Part shown: piece after piece, positions 22,954 through 30,915 of the stretch
Position numbering within the stretch: the stretch's first letter is position 1
Layout: each line of letters begins with the position of its first letter
Assembly: GCA_030673825.1 (NCBI GenBank)
Contig: JAUTCS010000108.1
Coordinates: 1 to 48,578 of the forward strand
DNA: 48,578 nt
Source: Verrucomicrobiota bacterium JB024
GTDB lineage: Bacteria; Verrucomicrobiota; Verrucomicrobiia; Opitutales; Cerasicoccaceae
Direction of reading: 5' to 3'
Notes under the pieces: model-generated
What the model was told of the DNA's origin: nothing
The model's database searches: none
What the model saw: the letters and a program-made list of their open reading frames with translations, nothing else
Translations under genes and position numbers: made by a program

Positions 22954-25785
22954 TCAGATGACGGCTTGGAAGTCCTCACAGGAGATGATCCGGTTGAGGG
23001 TGTCGCGCAGGGCGACGAGGCTGGAGGTGTCGGACTTGTTGTCAGGGTTAATACGTTCGATATAGAAGGTGTCCAACGCCGCGGTGCGCTCGGTGGAGAT
23101 GCGGGCGAAGGTGATGTCGAAGCCGTGGTCGAAGATGGCCTTCGAGAGCTGATAGAGCAGACCGATGTGGTCGTTGGCCTGGACTTCGACAATGGTGCGG
23201 CGCAGGGAGAGCTCGTGGTAGATGTCCACCGTGGCCGGGATGGGGGCGCGCAGGCGCGAGTCGGTCTCGTACATCTTGGCGCGGCTGGCCTGACGGGCCT
23301 TTTCCTGGATACCGGTCATGAGGTCCTTGTTGGTCAGGAGGGCGTCGTTGAGCTCCTTTTCGAAAATCTCGCGGGCGTGGGCGTTGGTGACGACGCCGCC
23401 GGCGGGGTCCACCACATAGAAGGTGTCTATCGTGATATGGTCACCGCGGGAGATGGCCTTGGTGCTGAGAATGTTCACCCCGGCGACAGTGAGGGCACCG
23501 GCGAGCTTGTAGAACAGACCGGCGCGGTCCCAGGTGACGACGTTGACGACGCTCATGCCCTGGTCGATGTCGTCCTTCCAGTCCACCATGGGCACGAGGG
23601 AGCCGACGGAGTCGGCCTCGGTGATCTGGCCCAGCAGGCGATTGATCATGCGCAGGTGCAGCTCGATGTCTTCGGCGCTGTTGTGCAGAAAATAACGCTC
23701 CGGCAGGAGGTTGAAGTGGGCTTCGATCTGATCCTCCGGGATGTCGGGTAAATTACCAGCAATGAGTTTTTTGTGTATCATCTCGATATGTTCGCGGGTC
23801 TTGCGGGCGACGGCCTCCTCGTCGTGGAGCAGGTCGAAGCTCGTGCGGTAGAGTTGGCGGTGCAGCGAGTCTTTGTATTCGTTCCAAAGACTCTCGGCCG
23901 TCCCGCGGGCGTCGCAGTAGGTACAGACGAAGAGGTGCCGCAGCGCCTCCTCGTTGTCCACCAGCTCGGCAAACGATTCGACCGTCCTTGGATCATCTAC
24001 GTCGAAGCGTTGCCAGAATCGTGCCATTTCGAGGTGATTCTTAATAATAAATAGAACTAATTTGCGCATGCCCTCCGGAATGCCCATGCGCTTGAGGATC
24101 GGGCGGGCCAGGGTGACGCCGCGTTCGCAGTGGTTTTCGACACCGTCGCTCTTGCCCAGGTCGTGCAGGAGGAGGATGAGGTAGAGCAGGGCGGGGGTCT
24201 CGGCGGAGCGGATGGCCTCCTGGTAGGGCTCGGCCCACTCGCCGATGCCCTCGAAGACCTGGTCGAGTTCGTGGATGGTATTGAGCACGTGAATGTCCGC
24301 CGTGTAGCGGTGGTAGAACTCGTGCTGGACCAGGCAGGTCAGCTCCCCGAACTCGGGGATGAAGCGCCCGAGCACGCCCAGCTCGTGCATGAGCGAAAGG
24401 GTCGGGTGGACCTGTCCGCGCTCCTGGAGGATGGAGCGGAAGGTGCGGTTGGGGGACTCGGCGTGGGTGATGCGCGGGGTGATGAGCTGGGTCGAGTTCG
24501 AGATGAGACTTTGCAGCTCGATGTCGAGCTTGGCCCGGTACTGCTGGGCGTAGCGGAAAACCCGGATCAGCCGGTCGGGGTCCTCCTCGAAAATCTTCGA
24601 GTGCTCGAAGCTCATGACACCCTCGCGCAGGATGAACCCGTCGAAGTGCTTCTGGAGGCTCATCTGGCGCGAGCGGATGACATCGCGCAGGGTGAGGCGC
24701 TCCTTGCCGGGCATGCCGGTGATGGCCAGCCGCTGCTCCAGCAGGCGCGAGAGGGTGTAAATGCGGTTGGCGTGCGAGTAGTAGTCGCGCATAAACCACT
24801 CCACCCGCCGGAAAAGGTCCTCGCGCCGGTAGCCGAGAGCCCAGGCGATGGAGGGCTGCTTTTCGATGTTGAGCAGGTCGGTGGGGCGGGTGCTCTCGAA
24901 GTGCAGTTCGTTGCGTACGCGCAGGAGAAAGTTGTAGGCGCCTTCGAGGGACTTGCGCTCGTGCGGGGTGAGGTAGCGCTTGCGTTCCAGGGCGTCGAGC
25001 GAGCCCTCGCCCAGGCGGACGCGTGCCATCCAGAGGATGTTCTGGTAATCGCGCAGGCCGCCGACGCCGTTCTTGATGTCGGGCTCCTGGAGAAAGACGG
25101 TGCCGCCGTACTTTTTGCGGCGTTCGGCCTGGTCCTCCAGGCGGAGGCGCACGTAGGGGGTGGGGTCTTCGCTGGCGAGAAATTTACTGTAGTCGTGGGT
25201 GAAGCGGTCGAAGACCTTTTGCGAGCCGCAGATGAGCCGGGCCTCGAGCAGGGCGTTTTTGGACTGGTCCTCGACCTTGGCCTCTTCGATCGCCTCCTTG
25301 ATCGTGCGGGTGGAGTGGCCGACCTTCAGGCTGAGGTCCCACAGGGGGTAGAGGATGTCGTTGGTGAGGGCCTCCTGGAGAGGCTTGATCAGGTCCTTGT
25401 TGACCCGCTTGGGGTAGAGAAACATCAGGTCGATGTCGCTGAAGGGGCAGAGCTCCTCGCGCCCGTAGCCCCCGAGTGCGACCAACGCCACCTCGCAGGG
25501 GAGCTTGCCGTGCTTGAGCTTGTAAGTCTCGACCGCGTAGGTGAAAAGCTGCTGGAGGAGCACATCGACCATGATCGAGCGCGCCTTGGCTACGCGCAGG
25601 CCGGAGTCCCCCTTACGGTGGTAGCGCTGGAGCATCTCACGCTCCAGACGGGCGTATTCTTTGAGTTTGGGCAAACGTTCCCCCACGCCGGAGCCGGGTT
25701 CGAACTGGAGTCGCTTCTCGGCGTGCTGGCGGATGCGTCTAAACAGGGGGTCTTGCGTGTCGGAACTCAAAACCCTGACACTCAC
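22954..25785 (-). CDS. glnD: Bifunctional uridylyltransferase/uridylyl-removing enzyme GlnD
   Basis: GlnD (about 943 residues) senses glutamine and adds or removes UMP on PII proteins, so controlling nitrogen assimilation. Domains in order are the nucleotidyltransferase (LGGYGREELCPFSDIDL, about residue 102), a helical region with FLQEPDIKNGVGGLRDYQN, the HD uridylyl-removing domain (LLLHDLGKSDGVENH, about 540), and two ACT domains (WDRAGLFYKLAGAL, about 745; NDHIGLLYQLSKAIF, about 868). Start: no ATG lies in frame outside the divergent pcp gene, so I chose GTG at 25785. It is followed by the GAF kinase in an apparent operon. No glnB or glnA is visible in the window. Confidence 0.92.
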   Translation of the reverse strand: MSVRVLSSDTQDPLFRRIRQHAEKRLQFEPGSGVGERLPKLKEYARLEREMLQRYHRKGDSGLRVAKARSIMVDVLLQQLFTYAVETYKLKHGKLPCEVALVALGGYGREELCPFSDIDLMFLYPKRVNKDLIKPLQEALTNDILYPLWDLSLKVGHSTRTIKEAIEEAKVEDQSKNALLEARLICGSQKVFDRFTHDYSKFLASEDPTPYVRLRLEDQAERRKKYGGTVFLQEPDIKNGVGGLRDYQNILWMARVRLGEGSLDALERKRYLTPHERKSLEGAYNFLLRVRNELHFESTRPTDLLNIEKQPSIAWALGYRREDLFRRVEWFMRDYYSHANRIYTLSRLLEQRLAITGMPGKERLTLRDVIRSRQMSLQKHFDGFILREGVMSFEHSKIFEEDPDRLIRVFRYAQQYRAKLDIELQSLISNSTQLITPRITHAESPNRTFRSILQERGQVHPTLSLMHELGVLGRFIPEFGELTCLVQHEFYHRYTADIHVLNTIHELDQVFEGIGEWAEPYQEAIRSAETPALLYLILLLHDLGKSDGVENHCERGVTLARPILKRMGIPEGMRKLVLFIIKNHLEMARFWQRFDVDDPRTVESFAELVDNEEALRHLFVCTYCDARGTAESLWNEYKDSLHRQLYRTSFDLLHDEEAVARKTREHIEMIHKKLIAGNLPDIPEDQIEAHFNLLPERYFLHNSAEDIELHLRMINRLLGQITEADSVGSLVPMVDWKDDIDQGMSVVNVVTWDRAGLFYKLAGALTVAGVNILSTKAISRGDHITIDTFYVVDPAGGVVTNAHAREIFEKELNDALLTNKDLMTGIQEKARQASRAKMYETDSRLRAPIPATVDIYHELSLRRTIVEVQANDHIGLLYQLSKAIFDHGFDITFARISTERTAALDTFYIERINPDNKSDTSSLVALRDTLNRIISCEDFQAVI

Positions 25786-25909
25786 GCAGATGCACCGCCC
25801 GATTTCAACGGGGAAAATCGTCTTAGCCGCATAATTCTTGCCCTCGGGGCGGGGAGGGACTACGTTAAAAGCGTCCTCTCCCCGCTCACCCTCCACGCAA
25901 GGTTCTCTC

Positions 25910-26578
25910 ATGACACAGGTTCTCCTGACCGGCTTCGGTGCCTGGGCCGGCAGCAACGCCAACCCTTCCGAACTCGTCGCTCGCGCCTTTGATGGCAAAA
26001 CGCTTGCCGGGGCTCAGGTCTCGGCCATAACTCCGCCGAACTTTTTCCGGGAGATGATCGGGTTTACCACGGCGGAGATCGACCGGCGCAAGCCGGACGT
26101 CGTCATCATGATGGGGGAATTCTGCGGGCGGGGGTTGCTCACGGTCGAGCGCTTGGGCCAGAACCTGATCGACGCGACCCGTTACGGGCTGGGCGACAGT
26201 GCGGGGGAGCAGCCGCAGGGCGAGCCCGTCGTCCCCGGCGGACCCGCCGCCTACTACGCCACGCTGCCGATCCGCGCCATGGTCAAGGCCATGCGCGAGG
26301 CGGGTGTCCCGGCGGACATTTCCGACACGGGCGGGACCTTTGGCTGCAACCTGCTCATGTACGGTGTGCTCCACCACATTGCCGTGAACCGCCTGCCCAT
26401 CCGGGCCGGGTGGGTGCACCTGCCGTCGTTCCCGGCCACCGCCGCCCTCGACGAAAACCTCGGCATGCCCAGCATGGCGCTCGACACCCAGGTCGCCGGG
26501 CTTGAGGCCGGGATCATCGCCGCCGTCGAGCACCCCGTCGACATCGACGTGGCGGTGAAGTCGAATTTCCAGTTGTAG
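25910..26578 (+). CDS. pcp: Pyroglutamyl-peptidase I
   Basis: A 222-residue cytosolic cysteine peptidase that removes N-terminal pyroglutamate from peptides. The catalytic triad is visible: Glu70 in MMGEFCGRG, Cys146 in GTFGCNLLMYG and His170 in GWVHLPSFP. The N-terminus MTQVLLTGFGAW is typical. Length matches the family (about 215). ATG at 25910 was chosen; a longer frame from 25838 would run into the glnD promoter region. Unlike many homologues the loop after the glutamate reads GRGLLTVERLGQNL, with the usual ERxAxN pattern retained loosely. The gene diverges from glnD and converges on the PiT-like gene across a hairpin. Confidence 0.92.
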   Translation: MTQVLLTGFGAWAGSNANPSELVARAFDGKTLAGAQVSAITPPNFFREMIGFTTAEIDRRKPDVVIMMGEFCGRGLLTVERLGQNLIDATRYGLGDSAGEQPQGEPVVPGGPAAYYATLPIRAMVKAMREAGVPADISDTGGTFGCNLLMYGVLHHIAVNRLPIRAGWVHLPSFPATAALDENLGMPSMALDTQVAGLEAGIIAAVEHPVDIDVAVKSNFQL

Positions 26579-26638
26579 GCGGTGGGCGCGGGAGTTGACG
26601 AGGAGCCAGTTCGGGGAAAAGGAGGAAAAGCCGTTTTA

Positions 26639-26706
26639 AACCACGGATTCCATGGATGGGCACGGATGCGTTTCTTTATCCGTGCTCATCGGTGAAATCC
26701 GTGGTT
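26639..26706. terminator. Long hairpin between converging genes
   Basis: Arms 26639-26667 and 26678-26706 pair over 29 positions with four mismatches around a 10-base loop. The arms read AACCACGGATTCC and their complement, a motif style common in intergenic DNA of Verrucomicrobia and Planctomycetes. The position between the stops of pcp and the PiT-like gene suits a two-way terminator. Confidence 0.8.
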
Positions 26707-26716
26707 CATGGGTAAA

Positions 26717-27748
26717 TCAGTATTCGCCGGACTGGAGCATCTGCTCGGTGACGGGCTCCTCAGCGGGGGCGCGGATGAGCTTTTCTATTGCGGGCAGTCC
26801 GTAGGCCAGAGCGATACTGATGGCCAGGCCAAGGACGAGCTTGAGCGTGTCGCGACCGACGTTGGCGTAGGTCTTTTTCTTGATCTTGCCGTCGAGGCCC
26901 AGGCACAGGGCCAGTTCGCGTCCGGCCAGCAGCCCGAGGAAAACCCAGGTCGTGCTCATCGGGATGTGGTTCATGTTTTTGAACACATACAGGATGATGC
27001 CGTACTGGAAGTCGATGATGGTGGCCGAGCGGATGTCTCCGCTGTTGCGCTTGGTGGTGACGATGCCCTGGATGCGCCCGCCCTTGAGGTAGAAGATCAG
27101 GCCCAGCAGCAGGAATATCCACACGGTGGCCCCGAGCATCGTCTCAAAGCTCAGCGAGCGTGAGGTGTAGGCGAAGATGTTGGCCAGGTCCTGCATCAGC
27201 CACTGCGACCAGAGGAACCCGGTCGAGAGCCACTGGAGCACGACCCAGACGGGGTGCTTGTCCTCGTCGTCGCTGTGAGTTTTGACAAAATACCGCTCCA
27301 CCGCCAGCAGGACAAAGCGCGCCAGGATAAAGGCGCAGGCGAAGGCGACCCCGTAGCCCAGGATCGACTTGAGCACCATTTTCTGGATGACCTCCGGGTT
27401 ATTCGAGACGACGAAGACCGACAGGATCAGAAAGGTCGTGCTCACCGGGACCCCGAAACGGGTCAGGATCAGGATGACGATCGGCGGTACGACGAAGTAC
27501 CACTCGATGCCGCCGGGCGGGATCGGGATTTTGTCCAGACGCCCGTAGCTGGGGTCGCCGCCGTTGAAGTACCAGCCCGCCAGGAGCACGACGCACAGGA
27601 TCGTGCCGGCGTACAGCCACAGCACCCACCACGGGCGCTTGTGGTTGGAGGCCAGGAACGTACCCAGGGTCTGGATCGAGTCGTTGGCGATGATCGAGTA
27701 GGACGCCAGGGAAAAACCCACCAGCATGAGGAGTGTCTGCGAGTCCAT
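26717..27748 (-). CDS. PiT-like polytopic membrane protein
   Basis: A 343-residue membrane protein with about eight hydrophobic segments. Two segments recall the duplicated signature of PiT/PHO4 phosphate transporters: SIIANDSIQTLGTFLAS near residue 19 (compare the ANDxANxxGT motif) and GVPVSTTFLILSVF near 98, with a second copy, NHIPMSTTWVFLG, near 260. It is shorter than usual PiT proteins (about 400-500) and lacks a clear second ANDxxN motif. It may transport phosphate or another anion; the family link is my reading of these motifs. ATG at 27748. It stands alone between hairpins, with no phoU neighbour. Confidence 0.65.
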   Translation of the reverse strand: MDSQTLLMLVGFSLASYSIIANDSIQTLGTFLASNHKRPWWVLWLYAGTILCVVLLAGWYFNGGDPSYGRLDKIPIPPGGIEWYFVVPPIVILILTRFGVPVSTTFLILSVFVVSNNPEVIQKMVLKSILGYGVAFACAFILARFVLLAVERYFVKTHSDDEDKHPVWVVLQWLSTGFLWSQWLMQDLANIFAYTSRSLSFETMLGATVWIFLLLGLIFYLKGGRIQGIVTTKRNSGDIRSATIIDFQYGIILYVFKNMNHIPMSTTWVFLGLLAGRELALCLGLDGKIKKKTYANVGRDTLKLVLGLAISIALAYGLPAIEKLIRAPAEEPVTEQMLQSGEY

Positions 27749-27955
27749 AGAAGTGCGCTTTTACGCAGTCGCGAAACATGCTGACGTGGCCGCCGTCCAG
27801 GTCAAGAGGGCCCAGGTGACATTTCGGTGACGTTTGTGGCGGGGAGGGGGCCGGAGAGCCGGACGGCTCGCCGAGGAAAGCGAAAACCGCGCTTGCGCCA
27901 GGGCGAGGGGCTGGCAAACTGGACGGCTTTCATTTTCCCGTAAATACCCGAAAAG

Positions 27956-30805
27956 ATGTCCGAGATTGCCAAAGCCTACGAACCGCAGGAAGTCGAAGCC
28001 CGGTGGAGCGCCGCCTGGGAGCAAGCCCAGTGCTTCAAAGGGGTCCTGCCCGAGGACACCGCCGCCGTCGAGCCTTACTCGATCGTGATCCCGCCGCCCA
28101 ACGTCACGGGCGTGCTGCACATGGGGCACATCCTCAACAACACGATCCAGGACATCCTCACCCGCCGCGCGCGCCAGCAGGGCAAGGCCGCCGTCTGGGT
28201 CCCCGGCACCGACCACGCCGGTATCGCCACCCAGGCCCGCGTCGAGCGCGAACTGCGGAAGGAGGGCAAGACCCGCCACGACCTCGGGCGCGAGAAATTC
28301 GTCGAAAAGGCCTGCGAATGGCGCGACCAGCACGGCGGGATCATCCTGGAGCAGTTGAAAAAGCTCGGGGCCTCCTGCGACTGGAGCCGGACCGTGCACA
28401 CGCTGGATGCCGGGTACAGCCGCGCCGTGCTCACGGCCTTTGTGGACCTTTATAACAAGGGTATGATCTACCGTGGGCAGCGGATGGTCAACTGGTGCCC
28501 GGTCAGCCTGACCGCCCTCTCCGACGAGGAGGTCATCATGAAGCCGCAGCAGGGCTTTCTTTATAAGATGCGTTACGAGATCGCCGAGCGGCCCGGCGAG
28601 TTTGTCGAGATTTCCACCACCCGCCCGGAAACGATCATGGGCGACACCGGCGTGGCCATCCACCCCGAGGACGAGCGCTACAAGCACCTGCACGGGCTGC
28701 ACGCGGTGCGGCCTTTCCCGCGGGCGGAGATCCCCTTCGTGCCCGACGCGCACGTGGACCGGGAGTTCGGGACCGGCGTGCTCAAGGTCACCCCGGCGCA
28801 CGACCAGGCGGACTGGGACATCGGCAAGCGCCACGGCCTGCCCGCCCCGGACGTACTCACCCCGGACGGCAAGGTCAACTGCCCCGAGGTGCCCGAGCTG
28901 CACGGCAAGGACCGCTTCGAGGCCCGCAAGCTCGCCGCCAAGATGCTGGAGGAGATGGGCCTGCTCATCGAGGCCGAGCGCTATGAAAACAACGTCGGCT
29001 TCTCTGAACGCGCCGATGTGCCGATCGAGCCGCGCCTGTCCGACCAGTGGTGGCTCAAGTACCCGAAGGTCGAGGAGGCCAAGGAGGCCGTCCGCTCCGG
29101 GGCGATCAAGTTCTACCCGCAGCGCTGGGAAAAAGTTTACCTGCACTGGCTCGACAACATTCAGGACTGGTGCATCAGCCGCCAGCTGTGGTGGGGCCAC
29201 CGCATCCCCGTGTGGTACAAGAAGGGCATCGACCGCTCCAAGTTGAGCGACGCGGACTTCGCCAACCCGGAGCTGGTCCATGTCTCCGTGGACGGCCCCG
29301 CCGACCCGGAAAACTGGGATCAGGAAGCCGACGTGCTCGACACCTGGGCCTCGTCCTGGCTGTGGCCATTCGGGACCTTCGGCTGGCCGCAGGGGAGCGA
29401 ACTGGAGCAGAAGGAACTGAAGTTCTGGTACCCCACGAGCGCTCTGGCGACCGGGCCGGATATTATTTTCTTCTGGGTGGCGCGTATGATCATGGCGGGC
29501 CTGGAGTTCATGGGGGACATCCCGTTCAAGACCGTGTACTTCAACGGCATCATCCGCGACGGCAAGGGCCGCAAGATGTCCAAGTCGCTCGGCAACTCGC
29601 CCGACCCGCTGGAACTGATCGCCCTCTACGGCGCAGACTCCATGCGCCTGGGGATGCTCATGATCGCCCCCAAGGGCCAGGACGTGCTGTTTGACTTCAC
29701 CACCGACCCGCAGACCGGGGCGGTTACCGAGTGTCCGCCGCTCCAGCAAGGGCGCAATTTCTGCAACAAGCTCTGGAACGCCTGCCGTTTTAGATTAATG
29801 CAGAACGAGAGCGCGGAACTCTCAAACTCTCAAACTCTCAAACCGTCAAACTTGTCGGCCATCCTTGGCCGACTGGAGCCGGAAAAGTTCGACGCCGACG
29901 ACCACGCCATCCTCGGTTCGCTGGCGCAGACGCTCGACGCCTACGACAAGGATCTCGACAGCTACGAGTTCAACGCCGTCACGCAGCAGCTGTACAAATT
30001 CTTCTGGTCGGACTTCTGCGACTGGTACCTGGAGGTCTCCAAGACGAAGCTGCAGGACCCCGCGTTGAAGGACAACTGCCTCGCCATTCAGGACCTGTGC
30101 CTGCGCCAGCTCCTGCTCATGCTTTACCCGCTGACGCCGTTCATCACCGAACAGCTCTGGCGCGACATGGGTTACGCAGGTTGCACCTGCGGGCAATCAT
30201 GGGGCTCCGCCCCATCGGAGCCAGAAGGCTCCTGCCCCGGCAACTCGCAGGAACGTTCGCACGACTTCATCCAGCACTACGCCGCCGGGACCGGGGCCGA
30301 GCTGAAGGCCAGGCTGCTCTCTGCCAGCGTCACCCTCGACCAGGGCGCGATGGATGAGGTGGAGGCGCTGCGCGACTTCGTGCAAAAGGCGCGCGCCCTA
30401 AAGGCCCAGTACAACCTCGCCGCCAAGCGCGACGTGACCTTCTTCATCGTCGGGGACGCGGGCAACCGCGCCGTGGTGGACAGCCACGGTGAGAAGCTCA
30501 AGCGCCTCGTCGGGGCGGCTGGCATCGAGCCACGCGACGATGTGCAGGATGCCCCGGCGTCTGTCACGGCGCTGGGCACGCTCTACCTCGACCTTTCCGA
30601 CATCGACGTGGAGGGCGAAAAAAAGCGCCTGGGCAAGGAGCTGGAAAAGCTGACCGGCGCCATCCGCGGGGCCGAGGCCAAGCTCGGGAACGAGAAGTTC
30701 ACCGGCAAGGCCCCCGCCGAGGTCGTCGAAGGCGTCCGCCAGACTTTGGCCGAGAACAAGGCCAAGGCCGCCGAGCTCGAACGCCTCCTGGCCTCCTTCG
30801 GCTGA
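27956..30805 (+). CDS. valS: Valyl-tRNA synthetase with two repeat-derived insertions
   Basis: ValRS (949 residues) charges tRNA-Val. The HIGH-type motif is HMGH in PPNVTGVLHMGH (about residue 55), the editing domain carries STTRPETIMGDTGVA (about 220), and GRKMSKSLGNS (about 540) is the second ATP motif. The anticodon-binding domain and the C-terminal coiled coil (EKKRLGKELEKLTGAIRG) are present. Two stretches do not look like ValRS: residues about 618-640 (ELSNSQTLKPSNLSAILG), encoded by octamer repeats and a hairpin, and about 741-766 (CTCGQSWGSAPSEPEGSCP), encoded by three small hairpins. Both lie in the anticodon-binding region, probably on surface loops, and keep the frame. ATG at 27956. 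Otherwise intact and presumably functional. Confidence 0.95.
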   Translation: MSEIAKAYEPQEVEARWSAAWEQAQCFKGVLPEDTAAVEPYSIVIPPPNVTGVLHMGHILNNTIQDILTRRARQQGKAAVWVPGTDHAGIATQARVERELRKEGKTRHDLGREKFVEKACEWRDQHGGIILEQLKKLGASCDWSRTVHTLDAGYSRAVLTAFVDLYNKGMIYRGQRMVNWCPVSLTALSDEEVIMKPQQGFLYKMRYEIAERPGEFVEISTTRPETIMGDTGVAIHPEDERYKHLHGLHAVRPFPRAEIPFVPDAHVDREFGTGVLKVTPAHDQADWDIGKRHGLPAPDVLTPDGKVNCPEVPELHGKDRFEARKLAAKMLEEMGLLIEAERYENNVGFSERADVPIEPRLSDQWWLKYPKVEEAKEAVRSGAIKFYPQRWEKVYLHWLDNIQDWCISRQLWWGHRIPVWYKKGIDRSKLSDADFANPELVHVSVDGPADPENWDQEADVLDTWASSWLWPFGTFGWPQGSELEQKELKFWYPTSALATGPDIIFFWVARMIMAGLEFMGDIPFKTVYFNGIIRDGKGRKMSKSLGNSPDPLELIALYGADSMRLGMLMIAPKGQDVLFDFTTDPQTGAVTECPPLQQGRNFCNKLWNACRFRLMQNESAELSNSQTLKPSNLSAILGRLEPEKFDADDHAILGSLAQTLDAYDKDLDSYEFNAVTQQLYKFFWSDFCDWYLEVSKTKLQDPALKDNCLAIQDLCLRQLLLMLYPLTPFITEQLWRDMGYAGCTCGQSWGSAPSEPEGSCPGNSQERSHDFIQHYAAGTGAELKARLLSASVTLDQGAMDEVEALRDFVQKARALKAQYNLAAKRDVTFFIVGDAGNRAVVDSHGEKLKRLVGAAGIEPRDDVQDAPASVTALGTLYLDLSDIDVEGEKKRLGKELEKLTGAIRGAEAKLGNEKFTGKAPAEVVEGVRQTLAENKAKAAELERLLASFG
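29817..29873 (+). repeat. Octamer tandem repeat and hairpin inside valS
   Basis: Three exact copies of AACTCTCA (29817-29840), then AACCGTCA (29841-29848) and a partial AACTT. A perfect hairpin follows at 29854-29873 (stem GTCGGCCA, loop TCCT). The whole is read through as protein. Because the unit is eight bases, gain or loss of one copy would shift the valS frame. Confidence 0.9.
30176..30233 (+). repeat. Three-hairpin repeat inside valS
   Basis: Stem-loops at 30176-30190 (GCAGGT-TGC-ACCTGC), 30199-30215 (ATGGGGC-TCC-GCCCCAT) and 30218-30233 (GGAGCC-AGAA-GGCTCC) follow each other within the coding sequence. Shape and partly sequence match the intergenic arrays at 4797-5145 and 48533-48576, so I read it as the same family inserted in frame. 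Confidence 0.82.
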
Positions 30806-30809
30806 GCAA

Positions 30810-30901
30810 GAGATTGCCCGCGAAGTTACGCGAAGGAACGCGAAGAAGAACCCTTTGATTACAACTTCGCGCCTCTTCGCGTGGCTTCGCGGGGGAAAAT
30901 C
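30810..30901. terminator. Long imperfect hairpin after valS
   Basis: Left arm (about 30810-30846) holds three CGCGAAG units ten bases apart; the right arm (about 30863-30901) holds their complements CTTCGCG. The arms pair over about 30 positions with small bulges. It fills the gap between valS and the MFS gene and may end valS transcription or separate the two genes. Confidence 0.75.
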
Positions 30902-30915
30902 TTTTCTCATTTGAC

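Noticed and set aside
24130-25992. A 620-codon frame antisense to glnD.
   Set aside because: It lies wholly opposite glnD, has no recognisable domain and biased composition.
25786-25998. Extension of glnD to 25998.
   Set aside because: It would overlap the start of pcp on the other strand, and the extra residues do not fit GlnD.
29817-29853. CRISPR array.
   Set aside because: The units are eight bases and contiguous, with no spacers; no cas gene is in the window.
29760-30260. valS pseudogene through repeat insertion.
   Set aside because: The frame stays open, catalytic motifs are intact and the C-terminal coiled coil is present, so the gene is most likely functional.
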